Assembly (NCBI GenBank): GCA_002392745.1
Contig: DGHR01000014.1
Span: forward strand, 62,001-126,000
DNA from: Bacteroidales bacterium UBA3843
Lineage (GTDB): Bacteria; Bacteroidota; Bacteroidia; Bacteroidales; Paludibacteraceae
Length of the DNA stretch: 64,000 nucleotides
Reading direction: 5' to 3'
Shown here piece by piece: positions 56,111 to 64,000 of the stretch. The first letter of the stretch is position 1. Each line of letters starts with the position of its first letter. Made by a program: the position numbers and the translations under genes. The notes below the pieces were generated by a model. The model was not told where the DNA came from. It saw only the letters and a list, made by a program, of their open reading frames with translations, and searched no databases.

Positions 56111-56542
56111 ATGTTTTCCGATCCTAAAGACTGTCTCTATTGCCAAAACAACGAGACACTCCGCAATCTGATGATAGAGATTGCCCATCTGCGCGTTTCC
56201 CGTGCTTTTCTTTTCAAGGAACAGACATACCATGGCCGTTGCCTGGTGGCCTATGACGGACACGTGAACGACCTCAACGAGTTATCTGACGAACAACGCA
56301 ATCTGTTCATGGCGGATGTGGCAGATGTAACGCGAGCAATGCAACGGTTGTTCCAGCCGGAGAAAATCAATTACGGAGCCTATTCCGACAAACTGAGCCA
56401 CCTCCATTTCCACCTGGCACCGAAATATGTAGACGGTCCGGATTACGGAGGAACATTCCAAATGAATCCCGGAAAAGTCTATCTGACAGAGGCTGAGTAT
56501 GCAGAAATGGTGGCAGCACTGAAAAAAGAACTTGGGAAATAG
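56111..56542 (+). CDS. HIT-family nucleotide hydrolase/transferase
   Basis: A 143-residue protein. The His-triad is SHLHFHLAPKY (HxHxH), preceded by KINYGAYSDKL. A two-Cys knuckle CLYCQNN lies at the start, and the protein contains CLVAYDGHVNDLNELSDEQRNLFMADV as in the histidine-triad group of small nucleotide-binding hydrolases. The C-terminus (ELGK) is normal. Physiological substrate unknown. It lies 35 bases after plsC and 15 before holB. Confidence 0.85.
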   Translation: MFSDPKDCLYCQNNETLRNLMIEIAHLRVSRAFLFKEQTYHGRCLVAYDGHVNDLNELSDEQRNLFMADVADVTRAMQRLFQPEKINYGAYSDKLSHLHFHLAPKYVDGPDYGGTFQMNPGKVYLTEAEYAEMVAALKKELGK

Positions 56543-56557
56543 TTCCGTCGAAGGTTT

Positions 56558-57727
56558 ATGCTCTTTCGCGACATCATAGGACAAGAAGAAATAAAGCAGC
56601 AACTGCGTCTTTCTGCCAGAGAAGGGCGCATTCCCCATGCCCGTCTCTTTGCCGGTCCTGCCGGTATAGGGAAACTGCAACTGGCGCTGGCTTATGCCCA
56701 GTATCTCAATTGTCCGCATCGCAGTGAAGAAGACAGTTGCGGCGTATGTCCCACATGTCTCCAATATCAGAATCTGCAACATCCTGATCTCCATTTTGTT
56801 TTCCCGATTGTCAAGACGGATGCCGGAGACACATGCGACGCCTTCATGGAGTCATGGCGGACCCAACTGACAGAGCAGCCCTATTTTGATTTGGATGACT
56901 GGTATCGGACCTTGGGAGTAGAGACCAAGCAGGGTATGATTTATGAGAAAGAGAGTTCGGAAATACTAAGAAAACTCAGTCTCAAGCCATATGGCGACGG
57001 CTATAAGGTAATGATTATCTGGCAGCCGGAGAAGATGAACACCACCTGTGCGAACAAACTGCTCAAGATATTGGAAGAACCGCCCCAGCGAACCGTCTTC
57101 CTGCTGGTAAGCGAGCATCCCGAACAACTATTATCCACTATCCAATCGCGCGTGCAGCTAATCCGTGTTCCCCGATTGCCGGATGACGTCATCGCTCAAA
57201 CGATTTCATCCCAAAAGGGTTTGGCAGCATCCGATGCCGCCGATATAGCACGGATAGCCAATGGCAGTTATCTGCAGGCCGTTAAATTAGCAGACTCCTC
57301 TGCAGAAAAAATGTCGGAATTGAACGATTTCATCGCACTTTTCCGAGATGCTTATACCGTAGGAGTACTCACTGACCCTCAGAAGAAATACGAGTCTTTG
57401 CGCCGTTTGCGCCAATGGAGCATGGATATGGCGGACTCCAAGGTGGGCCGCGAGCGACAAAAACATTTCCTGCAATACGCACAAAAGCAAGTTCGTGAGA
57501 ATTACATCCGCAATATCGGTCAACCGCAACTTAACTACCAGATGGCTCCCGAGCGGGAATTCTCGGTAAAGTTTGCACCTTTTATCCATGACGGGAATGT
57601 GGAACAAATCATGGGCCAATTGGATTTGGCTGAACGCCAGATTGAGCAAAACGGCAATGCCAAAGTTATCTTCTTTGACTTATGCTTGCAAATGATAGTG
57701 CTTATTAAAAAGAAAAAGAACCAATAA
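56558..57727 (+). CDS. holB: DNA polymerase III delta-prime-like clamp-loader subunit
   Basis: A 389-residue AAA+ protein. FRDIIGQEEIKQQL and RIPHARLFAGPAGIGKLQLALAYAQYLNC give the DnaX/HolB start; the P-loop has Leu where Thr/Ser is normal (GIGKL), consistent with the ATPase-inactive delta-prime subunit. Zinc-binding cysteines lie in LNCPHRSEEDSCGVCPTC. Further motifs are MIIWQPEKMNTTCANKLLKILEEPPQRTVFLLVS and LSTIQSRVQLIRVPRL (SRC-like sensor). It helps load the beta clamp. Confidence 0.9.
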   Translation: MLFRDIIGQEEIKQQLRLSAREGRIPHARLFAGPAGIGKLQLALAYAQYLNCPHRSEEDSCGVCPTCLQYQNLQHPDLHFVFPIVKTDAGDTCDAFMESWRTQLTEQPYFDLDDWYRTLGVETKQGMIYEKESSEILRKLSLKPYGDGYKVMIIWQPEKMNTTCANKLLKILEEPPQRTVFLLVSEHPEQLLSTIQSRVQLIRVPRLPDDVIAQTISSQKGLAASDAADIARIANGSYLQAVKLADSSAEKMSELNDFIALFRDAYTVGVLTDPQKKYESLRRLRQWSMDMADSKVGRERQKHFLQYAQKQVRENYIRNIGQPQLNYQMAPEREFSVKFAPFIHDGNVEQIMGQLDLAERQIEQNGNAKVIFFDLCLQMIVLIKKKKNQ

Positions 57728-57748
57728 AAAATACTGAAACGAACCTGT

Positions 57749-58918
57749 ATGTCAAACATGAAGAAATATATGGTAGGCAATCCGCACCATCAGTTGGGCG
57801 CAGAGGCGACAAAACGCAACTCAGCGCATATGCTGCCAGTCAGCGACTGGTTGTCCGACTTGCCAGAAAACACACATCTGACTGATTTGGTGGAAGTGCA
57901 GTTCAAGCAGACCCGTAAAGGCTATTTCCATAACTCTGCACATCTTGCATTGGAGAAAGGTGTCAAAGTAGTGGTAGAAGCTACTACAGGACAGGATTTG
58001 GGAGAAGTGGTTCTTACCGGAAAATTGGTAGAACTGCAAATGAAGAAAAACAAAATCGATTCATCGCGTTATGAGGTGCGACAAGTCCTAAGGATAGCAA
58101 CAGAGCAGGATTTAGAGCGTGCGGCACTAGCTCATGCGCGCGAGCAAGAGACGATGATAAAGGCCCGCCAACTGGCTAAATCACTCGGTCTGGAAATGAA
58201 AATCGGCGATGTAGAGTATCAGGGAGATGGTACCAAAGCCATTTTCTATTACATTGCTGACGGGCGTGTCGATTTCCGCCAACTCATCAAGGTATATGCA
58301 GAGACATTCCGTATCCGCGTAGAGATGAAGCAGATCGGCGCCCGCCAAGAAGCCGGCAGAATAGGAGGCACAGGGCCTTGCGGAAGAGAGCTGTGTTGCT
58401 CAACATGGATGATTAATTTCTCCTCAGTCGGTACCGGTGCTGCCAGACTCCAGAATATATCTCCTAACCCTCAGAAACTGGCAGGAATGTGTGCCAAACT
58501 GAAATGTTGTCTCAATTACGAGATGCCTGTTTATGAGGATGCCGCCAAAGAAATTCCCTCCCGCAATATCCCCCTGGAGACCAAAGATGCTGTTTTTTAC
58601 CAGTTCTCAACCGATCCGCTTGCCGGGTTGGTAACCTATTCTTCAGACCAACACATACCGGCCAATTTACAGACTATCACAGTGCAGCGTGCTCAAGAGA
58701 TATTGGCTATGAACCGCCGAGGCGAACGGCCAGAGAATCTTGAAGGAGCACATGTGTCGGCAGCAGGCATGGAGATGGGATTCCAAAATTCTGTAGGTCA
58801 GGGAGATGTTACCCGCTTTGACCGCAAACGCAATAACCATCATAGTCATCGGGAAAACCACCGTCCCGAGCACCGTGAGCGCAGACCCAACAAACCGAAC
58901 ACCGGCCATGAAAAATAA
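57749..58918 (+). CDS. ricT: PSP1/RicT domain protein
   Basis: A 389-residue cytoplasmic protein. The core is the PSP1 domain (about 120-260): AREQETMIKARQLAKSLGLEMK, FYYIADGRVDFRQLIK, GTGPCGRELCCSTW and MCAKLKCCLNYEMPVY, with the Cys groups that bind iron-sulfur clusters in the RicAFT complex. The C-terminal 70 residues are low-complexity and rich in His, Arg and Asn. In Bacteroidales the gene is usually between holB and gldH, as here. It is implicated in RNA processing and development in Bacillus; its role here is not proven. Confidence 0.9.
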   Translation: MSNMKKYMVGNPHHQLGAEATKRNSAHMLPVSDWLSDLPENTHLTDLVEVQFKQTRKGYFHNSAHLALEKGVKVVVEATTGQDLGEVVLTGKLVELQMKKNKIDSSRYEVRQVLRIATEQDLERAALAHAREQETMIKARQLAKSLGLEMKIGDVEYQGDGTKAIFYYIADGRVDFRQLIKVYAETFRIRVEMKQIGARQEAGRIGGTGPCGRELCCSTWMINFSSVGTGAARLQNISPNPQKLAGMCAKLKCCLNYEMPVYEDAAKEIPSRNIPLETKDAVFYQFSTDPLAGLVTYSSDQHIPANLQTITVQRAQEILAMNRRGERPENLEGAHVSAAGMEMGFQNSVGQGDVTRFDRKRNNHHSHRENHRPEHRERRPNKPNTGHEK

Positions 58919-59390
58919 TCACCTTATCCGATACTCCGTACGGCTGTTGGCATTCGCAATAGGCATATGGGCGACGATGATACTCTCGTCCTGTACCAAT
59001 GATATAATATATAGTGAATTCTATCCGGTTTCATCGGAGAAATGGCATGCGGACTCCATTTTTCAGACGGAGTTGGCGGTGACAGACACAACGACTTCTT
59101 ACCAGATACGTTTGTATCTGCGTCATACAGAGCGTTATCCATACCAAAACATATGGCTTTTTGTGAGTGATGATATCCACACGGATACGTTGGAATATTA
59201 TTTAGCGGATGACCGTGGTCACTGGCTTGGAGATACTCACAACGGATTTATAGAAATGTCCATGCTATACGAAGACAACCATCGTTTTCAAAATACGGGA
59301 GTCTATCATTTCTCCATCCAGCATGCCATGAGAGATACATTGCTGCGCGGAATCACCGATGTGGGATTTGAGGTGGTAAAGAACCGATAA
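58908..59390 (+). CDS. gldH: GldH-like gliding motility lipoprotein
   Basis: From the ATG at 58908 (overlapping the ricT end by 11 bases) the product is a 160-residue lipoprotein (signal to MILSSC). GldH-type segments are YSEFYPVSSEKWHADSIFQTELAVTDT, YQIRLYLRHTERYPYQNIWLFVS, GDTHNGFIEMSMLYED and HFSIQHAMRDTLLRGITDVGFEV near the end. GldH occurs in gliders and in many Bacteroidales that do not glide. A longer in-frame start inside ricT was rejected because the lipoprotein signal would be buried. Confidence 0.88.
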   Translation: MKNNHLIRYSVRLLAFAIGIWATMILSSCTNDIIYSEFYPVSSEKWHADSIFQTELAVTDTTTSYQIRLYLRHTERYPYQNIWLFVSDDIHTDTLEYYLADDRGHWLGDTHNGFIEMSMLYEDNHRFQNTGVYHFSIQHAMRDTLLRGITDVGFEVVKNR

Positions 59391-59421
59391 TTTTTCCGTC
59401 TTTTGTAATTTCCAGAATAAT

Positions 59422-60201
59422 ATGGGAAAGAATAAATTGAAGAAGTTTTCCGAGATGAAGATGTTCAGTAATGTCTTCCAATTACCCATCTCCGAACTAC
59501 AATACCCGCTTACTGATATCCATTTTGAAATGGCCGGTCATTGGCGCGACAAATACTTTCATAATGATCATCCCATAGTGTTAGAACTCGGTTGCGGACG
59601 GGGAGAATACGCAATCGGTCTGGCCAAACGCTATCCGGAAAAAAATTTTATCGGTGTGGATATCAAGGGTGCCCGTATGTGGGCCGGAGCAAAAGAAGCG
59701 GAACAGAGCGGAATGACCAATGTGGCATTCCTACGGACCAATATAGAAATTATTAGTTCCTTCTTTGCACCGAATGAGGTGAATGAAATCTGGATTACTT
59801 TCTGCGATCCACAGATGAAAAAAGCGACTAAACGCCTTACATCTACATGGTTTATGCAACGCTATCAGAAGTTGCTCCGACCAGATGGCATTATCCATTT
59901 AAAGACAGACAGTCCCTTCCTATATACGTACACAATGGAGATGTTGCGGCTAAATCCATATCCCATACTCTGTGAAACAAGTGATTTGTATTCCGATTCT
60001 CCTGATTCCATCGGACAAAAAATGCTCGCAGATGCCCGCGCTCTGCAAACACATTATGAGAAGCAATGGTTGGATAGAGGTATGACCATTAAATATATCT
60101 GTTGGCAACTATCCCCGCTAACGGAATGGACGGAGCCAACGATTGAAATAGAGAAAGATTCTTATCGTTCCTATGGTCGTAATTACAATAGTCCGGAATG
60201 A
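59422..60201 (+). CDS. trmB: tRNA (guanine-N7)-methyltransferase TrmB
   Basis: A 259-residue SAM enzyme that makes m7G46 in tRNA. The SAM motif is VLELGCGRGEYAIGLAKRYP with NFIGVDIKGARMW following. FLRTNIEIISSFFAPNEVNEIWITFCDPQMKKATKRLTS corresponds to the conserved FPDPWxKxRHxKRRL segment, in Bacteroidota form (CDPQ for PDPW). HLKTDSPFLYTYTMEML is the tRNA-binding end. It ends the plus-strand block that starts at pfkB. Confidence 0.94.
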   Translation: MGKNKLKKFSEMKMFSNVFQLPISELQYPLTDIHFEMAGHWRDKYFHNDHPIVLELGCGRGEYAIGLAKRYPEKNFIGVDIKGARMWAGAKEAEQSGMTNVAFLRTNIEIISSFFAPNEVNEIWITFCDPQMKKATKRLTSTWFMQRYQKLLRPDGIIHLKTDSPFLYTYTMEMLRLNPYPILCETSDLYSDSPDSIGQKMLADARALQTHYEKQWLDRGMTIKYICWQLSPLTEWTEPTIEIEKDSYRSYGRNYNSPE

Positions 60202-60226
60202 TGCTCTCTCTTAATATAGAGGAAAC

Positions 60227-60244
60227 CGCCTTGACAGGAAGGCG
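60227..60244. terminator. Hairpin between convergent trmB and MATE genes
   Basis: CGCCTT-GACAGG-AAGGCG, a perfect 6-bp stem in the 45-base gap. T-runs are weak on both strands, so terminator function is likely but not certain. Confidence 0.5.
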
Positions 60245-60246
60245 AG

Positions 60247-61638
60247 TTAATCCGGTTCAGGAGGTGTGGAAGCAATCCATGCCTCCTGTTCTTTAATAAG
60301 ATTCTGGAACCGGCTGATTTGAATCCATAACATCACTGCAGCAGTAAGGGCGGCCATTGTATCACTAACCGGGATGGCCCACCATACACCATCTAATGGT
60401 TCTGAAAAGAAAGTAGGCATCAATAATGTCAAGGGAATAAGGTATAGAACCTGGCGTGTCAAGCTCAAAAAAATCGATTTACCGGCCATACCTATTGAAG
60501 TAAACAAGTTTCCGGCGACCATTTGAAAACCGATAACCAACATGGAGCAGCAGATAATACGCATAGGACGGATAGTTCCGGTAACCAGTAAGGGGTCGTG
60601 TGTAAAAATGCGTGTTACCGCCTCCGGGAAGCATTCTCCGAGAATAAATACGACAGCCATCACTCCTGTAGCATACAGGCTTGTCAAATAAAACGACCCT
60701 AGCATTCTATGGTATTGTTTAGCACCGTAGTTGTATCCAGCAATAGGTTGCATACCTTGGTTCAATCCCATCACTATCATAGCAAATACAAATGTCATAC
60801 GGTTGATTACACCATATGAGGCAATGGCCATGTCGCCCCCGTAGCGTTTCAATTGATTGTTAATGATGATAACAACAAAGCAATGGGCAATATTATATAG
60901 AAAAGGCGCCATACCTATTGCCAACGCACGGCGTGTAATCCCTTTGTCCAATAGCCATATTCCACGATGAAACCGGATTAATTCATCCTTCTCCATAAAT
61001 TTTGTGAACTGCCATATCACAGCTACGGCCTGGCTGATAACGGTAGCTAATGCTGCGCCACGCACCCCCATATCCAAACCGAAGATGAATATTGGATCCA
61101 GGATAATATTGATTGTTACTGCAACAATGGTAGCCGTCATGGAGAATCGAGGGTGACCCGCCGAGCGTAACATACTATTTAATCCGAAATAAATATGCGT
61201 AAGTATATTGCCGTATAAAATAATCTCCATGTATTCATGTGCATAACCTATGGTATCATCGCTTGCGCCGAATGCATACAAAATAGGGTCCAACCATATC
61301 AATCCGACAGTCATTACAATAGCAGACAGAATGATATTGAGTACAATCACATTGCCCAATACCCGGTTTGCCTTCTCATAATCACGCTCGCCAAGATAAA
61401 TAGCCAAGAGCGAGGAGGCTCCTACTCCTACCAGACTGCCAAAAGCCGCACATATATCCATGAATGGTTTAGCCACTGTCAGTGCACCTAACGCCAACGC
61501 ACCGCAGCCATGACCGATATATATGCTGTCCACAATATTGTACAACGAACTGGCCGTCATCGCAATGATGGCAGGGAGTGCATACTTAAACAGCAACTTA
61601 TGCACCGGTGCAGTACCCAGTTCGGTAGTAGTGTTCAT
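60247..61638 (-). CDS. MATE-family multidrug/cation efflux transporter
   Basis: A 463-residue inner-membrane protein with about twelve membrane helices in two six-helix halves. VHKLLFKYALPAIIAMTASSLYNIVDSIYIGHGCGALALGALTVAKPF is the typical MATE start, and GLNQGMQPIAGYNYGAKQYHRM begins the second half. It exports drugs or metabolites using Na+ or H+. The start is at the ATG at 61636-61638, three bases after the mrp stop, so the two genes are co-transcribed. Substrate unknown. Confidence 0.93.
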   Translation of the reverse strand: MNTTTELGTAPVHKLLFKYALPAIIAMTASSLYNIVDSIYIGHGCGALALGALTVAKPFMDICAAFGSLVGVGASSLLAIYLGERDYEKANRVLGNVIVLNIILSAIVMTVGLIWLDPILYAFGASDDTIGYAHEYMEIILYGNILTHIYFGLNSMLRSAGHPRFSMTATIVAVTINIILDPIFIFGLDMGVRGAALATVISQAVAVIWQFTKFMEKDELIRFHRGIWLLDKGITRRALAIGMAPFLYNIAHCFVVIIINNQLKRYGGDMAIASYGVINRMTFVFAMIVMGLNQGMQPIAGYNYGAKQYHRMLGSFYLTSLYATGVMAVVFILGECFPEAVTRIFTHDPLLVTGTIRPMRIICCSMLVIGFQMVAGNLFTSIGMAGKSIFLSLTRQVLYLIPLTLLMPTFFSEPLDGVWWAIPVSDTMAALTAAVMLWIQISRFQNLIKEQEAWIASTPPEPD

Positions 61639-61641
61639 CTT

Positions 61642-62700
61642 TTATTCTTTTTGTGAAGCGTTTTTTACGCTATCTGCAAATCGGTCAAAGAAAATGGCTG
61701 CAGGGTGTCCGTTTTGCAGGGCTATGGGTTCGCCGTCGTCTCCTCCCTCGCGAATAGACTGAACCAATGGTATTTGCGCCAGCAACGGAACATTGAGTTT
61801 TTCTGCCAATCGCTTGCCGCCATCCCTGCCGAAAATATAATACTTGTTTTCCGGCAATTCGGCCGGTGTGAACCACGACATATTTTCTACGAGGCCGAGA
61901 ATAGGAACATTCACTTTCTCATTCCGAAACATCTCTACGCCCTTCTGAGCGTCTACTAATGCTACCGGCTGCGGAGTAGTCACAACAATCACGCCCGTCA
62001 ACTTCAACTCACTGATTAATGTCAGATGGATGTCACTCGTACCAGGAGGCAAATCAATCAGAAAATAATCCAGTTCTCCCCAATGTGCGTCTTCTATCAG
62101 CTGTTTGATGGCATTACTAGCCATGCCTCCACGCCATATCACAGCTTGCTCAGGGTTGACAAAGAAACCAATGGAGAGCATCTTGACACCATATTGCTCT
62201 ATTGGTTCAATCAGTGTCCGCCCGTTTTCCTCTACCGAGTACGGGCGTGCATCTTCGCAATGGAACATTTTAGGCATAGACGGACCATGTATGTCAGCAT
62301 CGAGTAAACCGATACGATAGCCAGCCTTGGCCAGCGCAACCGCCAAATTGGCGGCAACAGTGGATTTGCCGACTCCTCCTTTGCCACTATGTATGGCTAT
62401 CACGTATTTGGCATCAATTATATTTTTTGCCTCTTCTTTCCGGGAAGAATTTGTAACCGGTTTCTTTATGTGGATTTGGGCGGTAATATTCGGATCGACA
62501 TATGTCTGCAATGCTGTTTCCGCAGCCTTTACAACCGATCGTATAAAAGGATCATTCTCCTTATGGAAAATCAGCGAGAAACTGACCTCAAAACCTGATA
62601 TACGGATGTCATCTTCCAACATTCCACTCTCTATCAAGTCTTTGCCCGTTCCGGGATAGCGCACATGGCGCAGAGCATCAATGATTTGTTGGGGGTACAC
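61642..62700 (-). CDS. Mrp/ApbC-type iron-sulfur carrier ATPase
   Basis: A 352-residue protein with GTG start (62698-62700); an in-frame stop lies eight codons upstream, so no longer form is possible. N-terminal DUF59-like domain (MYPQQIIDALRHVRYPGTGKDL...), then a deviant Walker A HSGKGGVGKSTVAANLAVALA, GLLDADIHGPSMPKMF, DYFLIDLPPGTSDIHLTL and VVTTPQPVALVDAQKGVEMF. The C-terminal ENMSWFTPAELPENKYYIFG replaces the CxxC of some relatives, as in other Bacteroidales. It ferries Fe-S clusters. Confidence 0.94.
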   Translation of the reverse strand: MYPQQIIDALRHVRYPGTGKDLIESGMLEDDIRISGFEVSFSLIFHKENDPFIRSVVKAAETALQTYVDPNITAQIHIKKPVTNSSRKEEAKNIIDAKYVIAIHSGKGGVGKSTVAANLAVALAKAGYRIGLLDADIHGPSMPKMFHCEDARPYSVEENGRTLIEPIEQYGVKMLSIGFFVNPEQAVIWRGGMASNAIKQLIEDAHWGELDYFLIDLPPGTSDIHLTLISELKLTGVIVVTTPQPVALVDAQKGVEMFRNEKVNVPILGLVENMSWFTPAELPENKYYIFGRDGGKRLAEKLNVPLLAQIPLVQSIREGGDDGEPIALQNGHPAAIFFDRFADSVKNASQKE

Positions 62701-62746
62701 GTTATTAACTATTTCTTGAAAATTCTATATTTTGCGTATAAAGGAT

Positions 62747-62853
62747 GGTGCATTCAGAATGCACCTTAATATTTACGCGCATGCGGGTACATGCATGTGC
62801 GTAAGGATTGCAAGGAAAAGGATAGGAGAGTCACCGCATAGCAACTCTCCTAT
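62747..62853. other. Three consecutive hairpins between gcvH and mrp
   Basis: GGTGCATT-CAG-AATGCACC (62747-62765), TTACGCGCATG...CATGTGCGTAA (about 62772-62803, one wobble) and ATAGGAGAGT...ACTCTCCTAT (about 62823-62852). Their arms are perfect or nearly so. The third could end gcvH transcription; the others have no T-run. Confidence 0.5.
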
Positions 62854-62883
62854 TTCTCCGTTTGCGGATTCGCTCATTTTGTC

Positions 62884-63261
62884 TTAGCCAATCAAAGCTT
62901 GATAGGCTGCAGCATCCATCAGTTTGTCCAATTCAGCAGGATTGTTAACAGCGATTCGTATAATCCATCCTTCACCGTACGGGTCGTTGTTTACCAATTC
63001 AGGCTGTGCATCCAGATTCTCATTTATAGCCAGCACTTCACCAGTAGCCGGCATATTAAGGTCGCTGACAGTCTTAACTGCTTCAATGGAACCGAATACT
63101 TCGCCTTGTCCTACGGTTTCTCCTACTGTAGGCACATCAACAAAGACAATCTCACCTAATTCGGATTGTGCATAGTCGGTAATACCTACGTATGCTTCAT
63201 TGCCCTCAACACGAATCCATTCATGTTCGCTGGTATAGCGGATATTTTCAGGAAAATTCAT
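62884..63261 (-). CDS. gcvH: Glycine cleavage system H protein
   Basis: A 125-residue lipoyl carrier of the glycine cleavage complex. The lipoylated Lys lies in FGSIEAVKTVSDLNMPATGEVLAIN. The start MNFPENIRYTSEHEWIRVEGNEAYVGITDYAQSELGEIVFVDVP and the end GWIIRIAVNNPAELDKLMDAAAYQ are typical, and length is normal. gcvP and gcvT are not adjacent. It lies 32 bases after the gldK-like gene on the same strand. Confidence 0.96.
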   Translation of the reverse strand: MNFPENIRYTSEHEWIRVEGNEAYVGITDYAQSELGEIVFVDVPTVGETVGQGEVFGSIEAVKTVSDLNMPATGEVLAINENLDAQPELVNNDPYGEGWIIRIAVNNPAELDKLMDAAAYQALIG

Positions 63262-63293
63262 AGTGATTGTGATTATGCATTATTCATGATTCA

Positions 63294-64000
63294 TTATTTA
63301 ACCGGCGTACCAGGAATCTGGTCACCCAGTGTAGACATGGCGCAACGGAATCCAATCTTGGACGATGCTTTGTCCTGGTCCATATAGCGGCGTGTGGAAG
63401 GATTGAGCCAATAAATTCGGTCAGCCCATGAACCGCCTTTGTATACACGTGTCTTTTTCGTTACGCGCGGAGCCAAAATGTCAGTAGGGTCAGTTTTAAC
63501 TGCTGCCAGATTTTCCACACCTACGGTGTCCAGCGGATAATCGGTGTCAATCAGACTCGCAAAGTCGCCGTCCAATACATCGCGCTTATCATCCTCTTTC
63601 CCCCATGTGATTTTGATGGCACCAACAGAGTCAATCTCAAACTTGCCATTCTCATTCAGCACGGGACGGCTGTAAATATTACCACGATAAGAGTTATATT
63701 CGCTGATTTCCTGATAACTGGTCTCACGATATACATCCATAACCCACTCGTTTACGTTGCCGGCCATGTTGTATAAACCGAAATCGTTCGGTGCAAACTC
63801 GTCTACCGGATTGGTGATTACGCGGCGGTCGTTGAGTGCACCACTGACACCCATCATATCACCGCGACCACGTACAAAGTTAGCCTGTAATTGTCCTACG
63901 TTGTGCTTCGACATGTCACGTGGATGATAACCGGACCAAGGATAAATCTTACCCTCTATAGTCAGGCCGTCTTCGCCAGCAACCGGTGCATATGCAGCAA
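63294..64000 (-). CDS. GldK/PorK-like SUMF1-fold lipoprotein, 3' part
   Basis: The frame stays open from the stop at 63294 to the window edge: about 235 residues, upstream part APVAGEDGLTIEGKIYPWSGYHP, then FVRGRGDMMGVSG, FGLYNMAGNVNEWVMDVYRET, RVYKGGSWADRIYWLNPSTRRY and IGFRCAMSTLG. These are formylglycine-generating-enzyme-fold motifs (NVWEW-like NVNEW, KGGSW, GFRC). The long insertion between them (SVGAIKITWGKEDDKRDVLDGDF) is typical of GldK/PorK, the ring lipoprotein of the type IX secretion system. The next gene downstream is gcvH, not gldL, so it could also be a stand-alone paralogue. Confidence 0.75.
   Translation of the reverse strand, partial: AAYAPVAGEDGLTIEGKIYPWSGYHPRDMSKHNVGQLQANFVRGRGDMMGVSGALNDRRVITNPVDEFAPNDFGLYNMAGNVNEWVMDVYRETSYQEISEYNSYRGNIYSRPVLNENGKFEIDSVGAIKITWGKEDDKRDVLDGDFASLIDTDYPLDTVGVENLAAVKTDPTDILAPRVTKKTRVYKGGSWADRIYWLNPSTRRYMDQDKASSKIGFRCAMSTLGDQIPGTPVK

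Noticed and set aside
58806..58907. Longer gldH start inside ricT
   Set aside because: The extension would bury the lipoprotein signal; the ATG at 58908 gives a proper signal peptide and lipobox.

Overview
The window is chromosomal DNA of a Bacteroidota bacterium, most likely order Bacteroidales and probably an uncultured gut or rumen-type lineage. Evidence is the gliding/T9SS-associated lipoproteins (GldB-like, GldH-like, GldK-like), AraC- and LuxR-like membrane one-component regulators with TPR sensor regions, DUF4491 and DUF4476 proteins, and above all a Bacteroidota-type promoter (TTTG-N20-TAnnTTTG) that can be read by eye at more than a dozen places, nearly always with exactly 20 bases between TTG and TA. 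No plasmid, prophage, IS element or CRISPR array is visible.

Layout. 1-6.6 kb: OPT transporter start, sugar-isomerase-like protein, GtrA, rsmA, corA, nadA, DUF4491 and two envelope proteins. 6.6-10.9 kb: a minus-strand run of peroxiredoxin (bcp), EEP-fold nuclease/phosphatase, winged-helix protein and zinc metallopeptidase lipoprotein, threaded with 7-bp repeats. 11-13.5 kb: Hsp20 with a sigma54-like promoter, and sufS carrying in-frame repeats. 13.6-18.9 kb: a large surface protein with two flanking small ORFs, an AraC-type membrane regulator and a flavodoxin. 19-31 kb: an accessory/defence island containing an HTH plus nucleotidyltransferase-phosphoesterase fusion pair, RhuM, a DUF2075 nuclease-helicase, a receiver protein, a dual-GHKL kinase, a DNA methyltransferase and a DUF1016 (YhcG) nuclease. 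31.6-45.9 kb: one long minus-strand cell-shape and housekeeping block, mreB-mreC-mreD-mrdA-rodA-yraN-mnmG-apt-uvrC-tsaE-lolD-gldB-MBL-nudix, with a parS site between apt and mnmG. 46-53.9 kb: a TPR/LuxR-like regulator facing an unknown protein and two big surface proteins. 54-60.2 kb: tRNA-Asn (minus) and a plus-strand operon pfkB-plsC-HIT-holB-ricT-gldH-trmB. 60.2-64 kb: MATE pump, mrp, gcvH and the 3' part of a gldK-like gene.

Three things stand out. (1) Methyltransferase, two-component-like dual-GHKL kinase/receiver pair and nuclease-helicase are packed as one operon, and the kinase and receiver are clearly AT-richer than their neighbours; this is the best candidate for an undescribed system. 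(2) The region is seeded with tandem repeats of strict period 7, many inside essential genes or carrying their stop codons, and with separate intergenic repeats of period 11 or 22. (3) A fusion of a nucleotidyltransferase toxin-like domain to a metallophosphoesterase sits behind an HTH gene whose start region carries an inverted-repeat operator.

All functional calls rest on reading motifs by eye; no database search was run.
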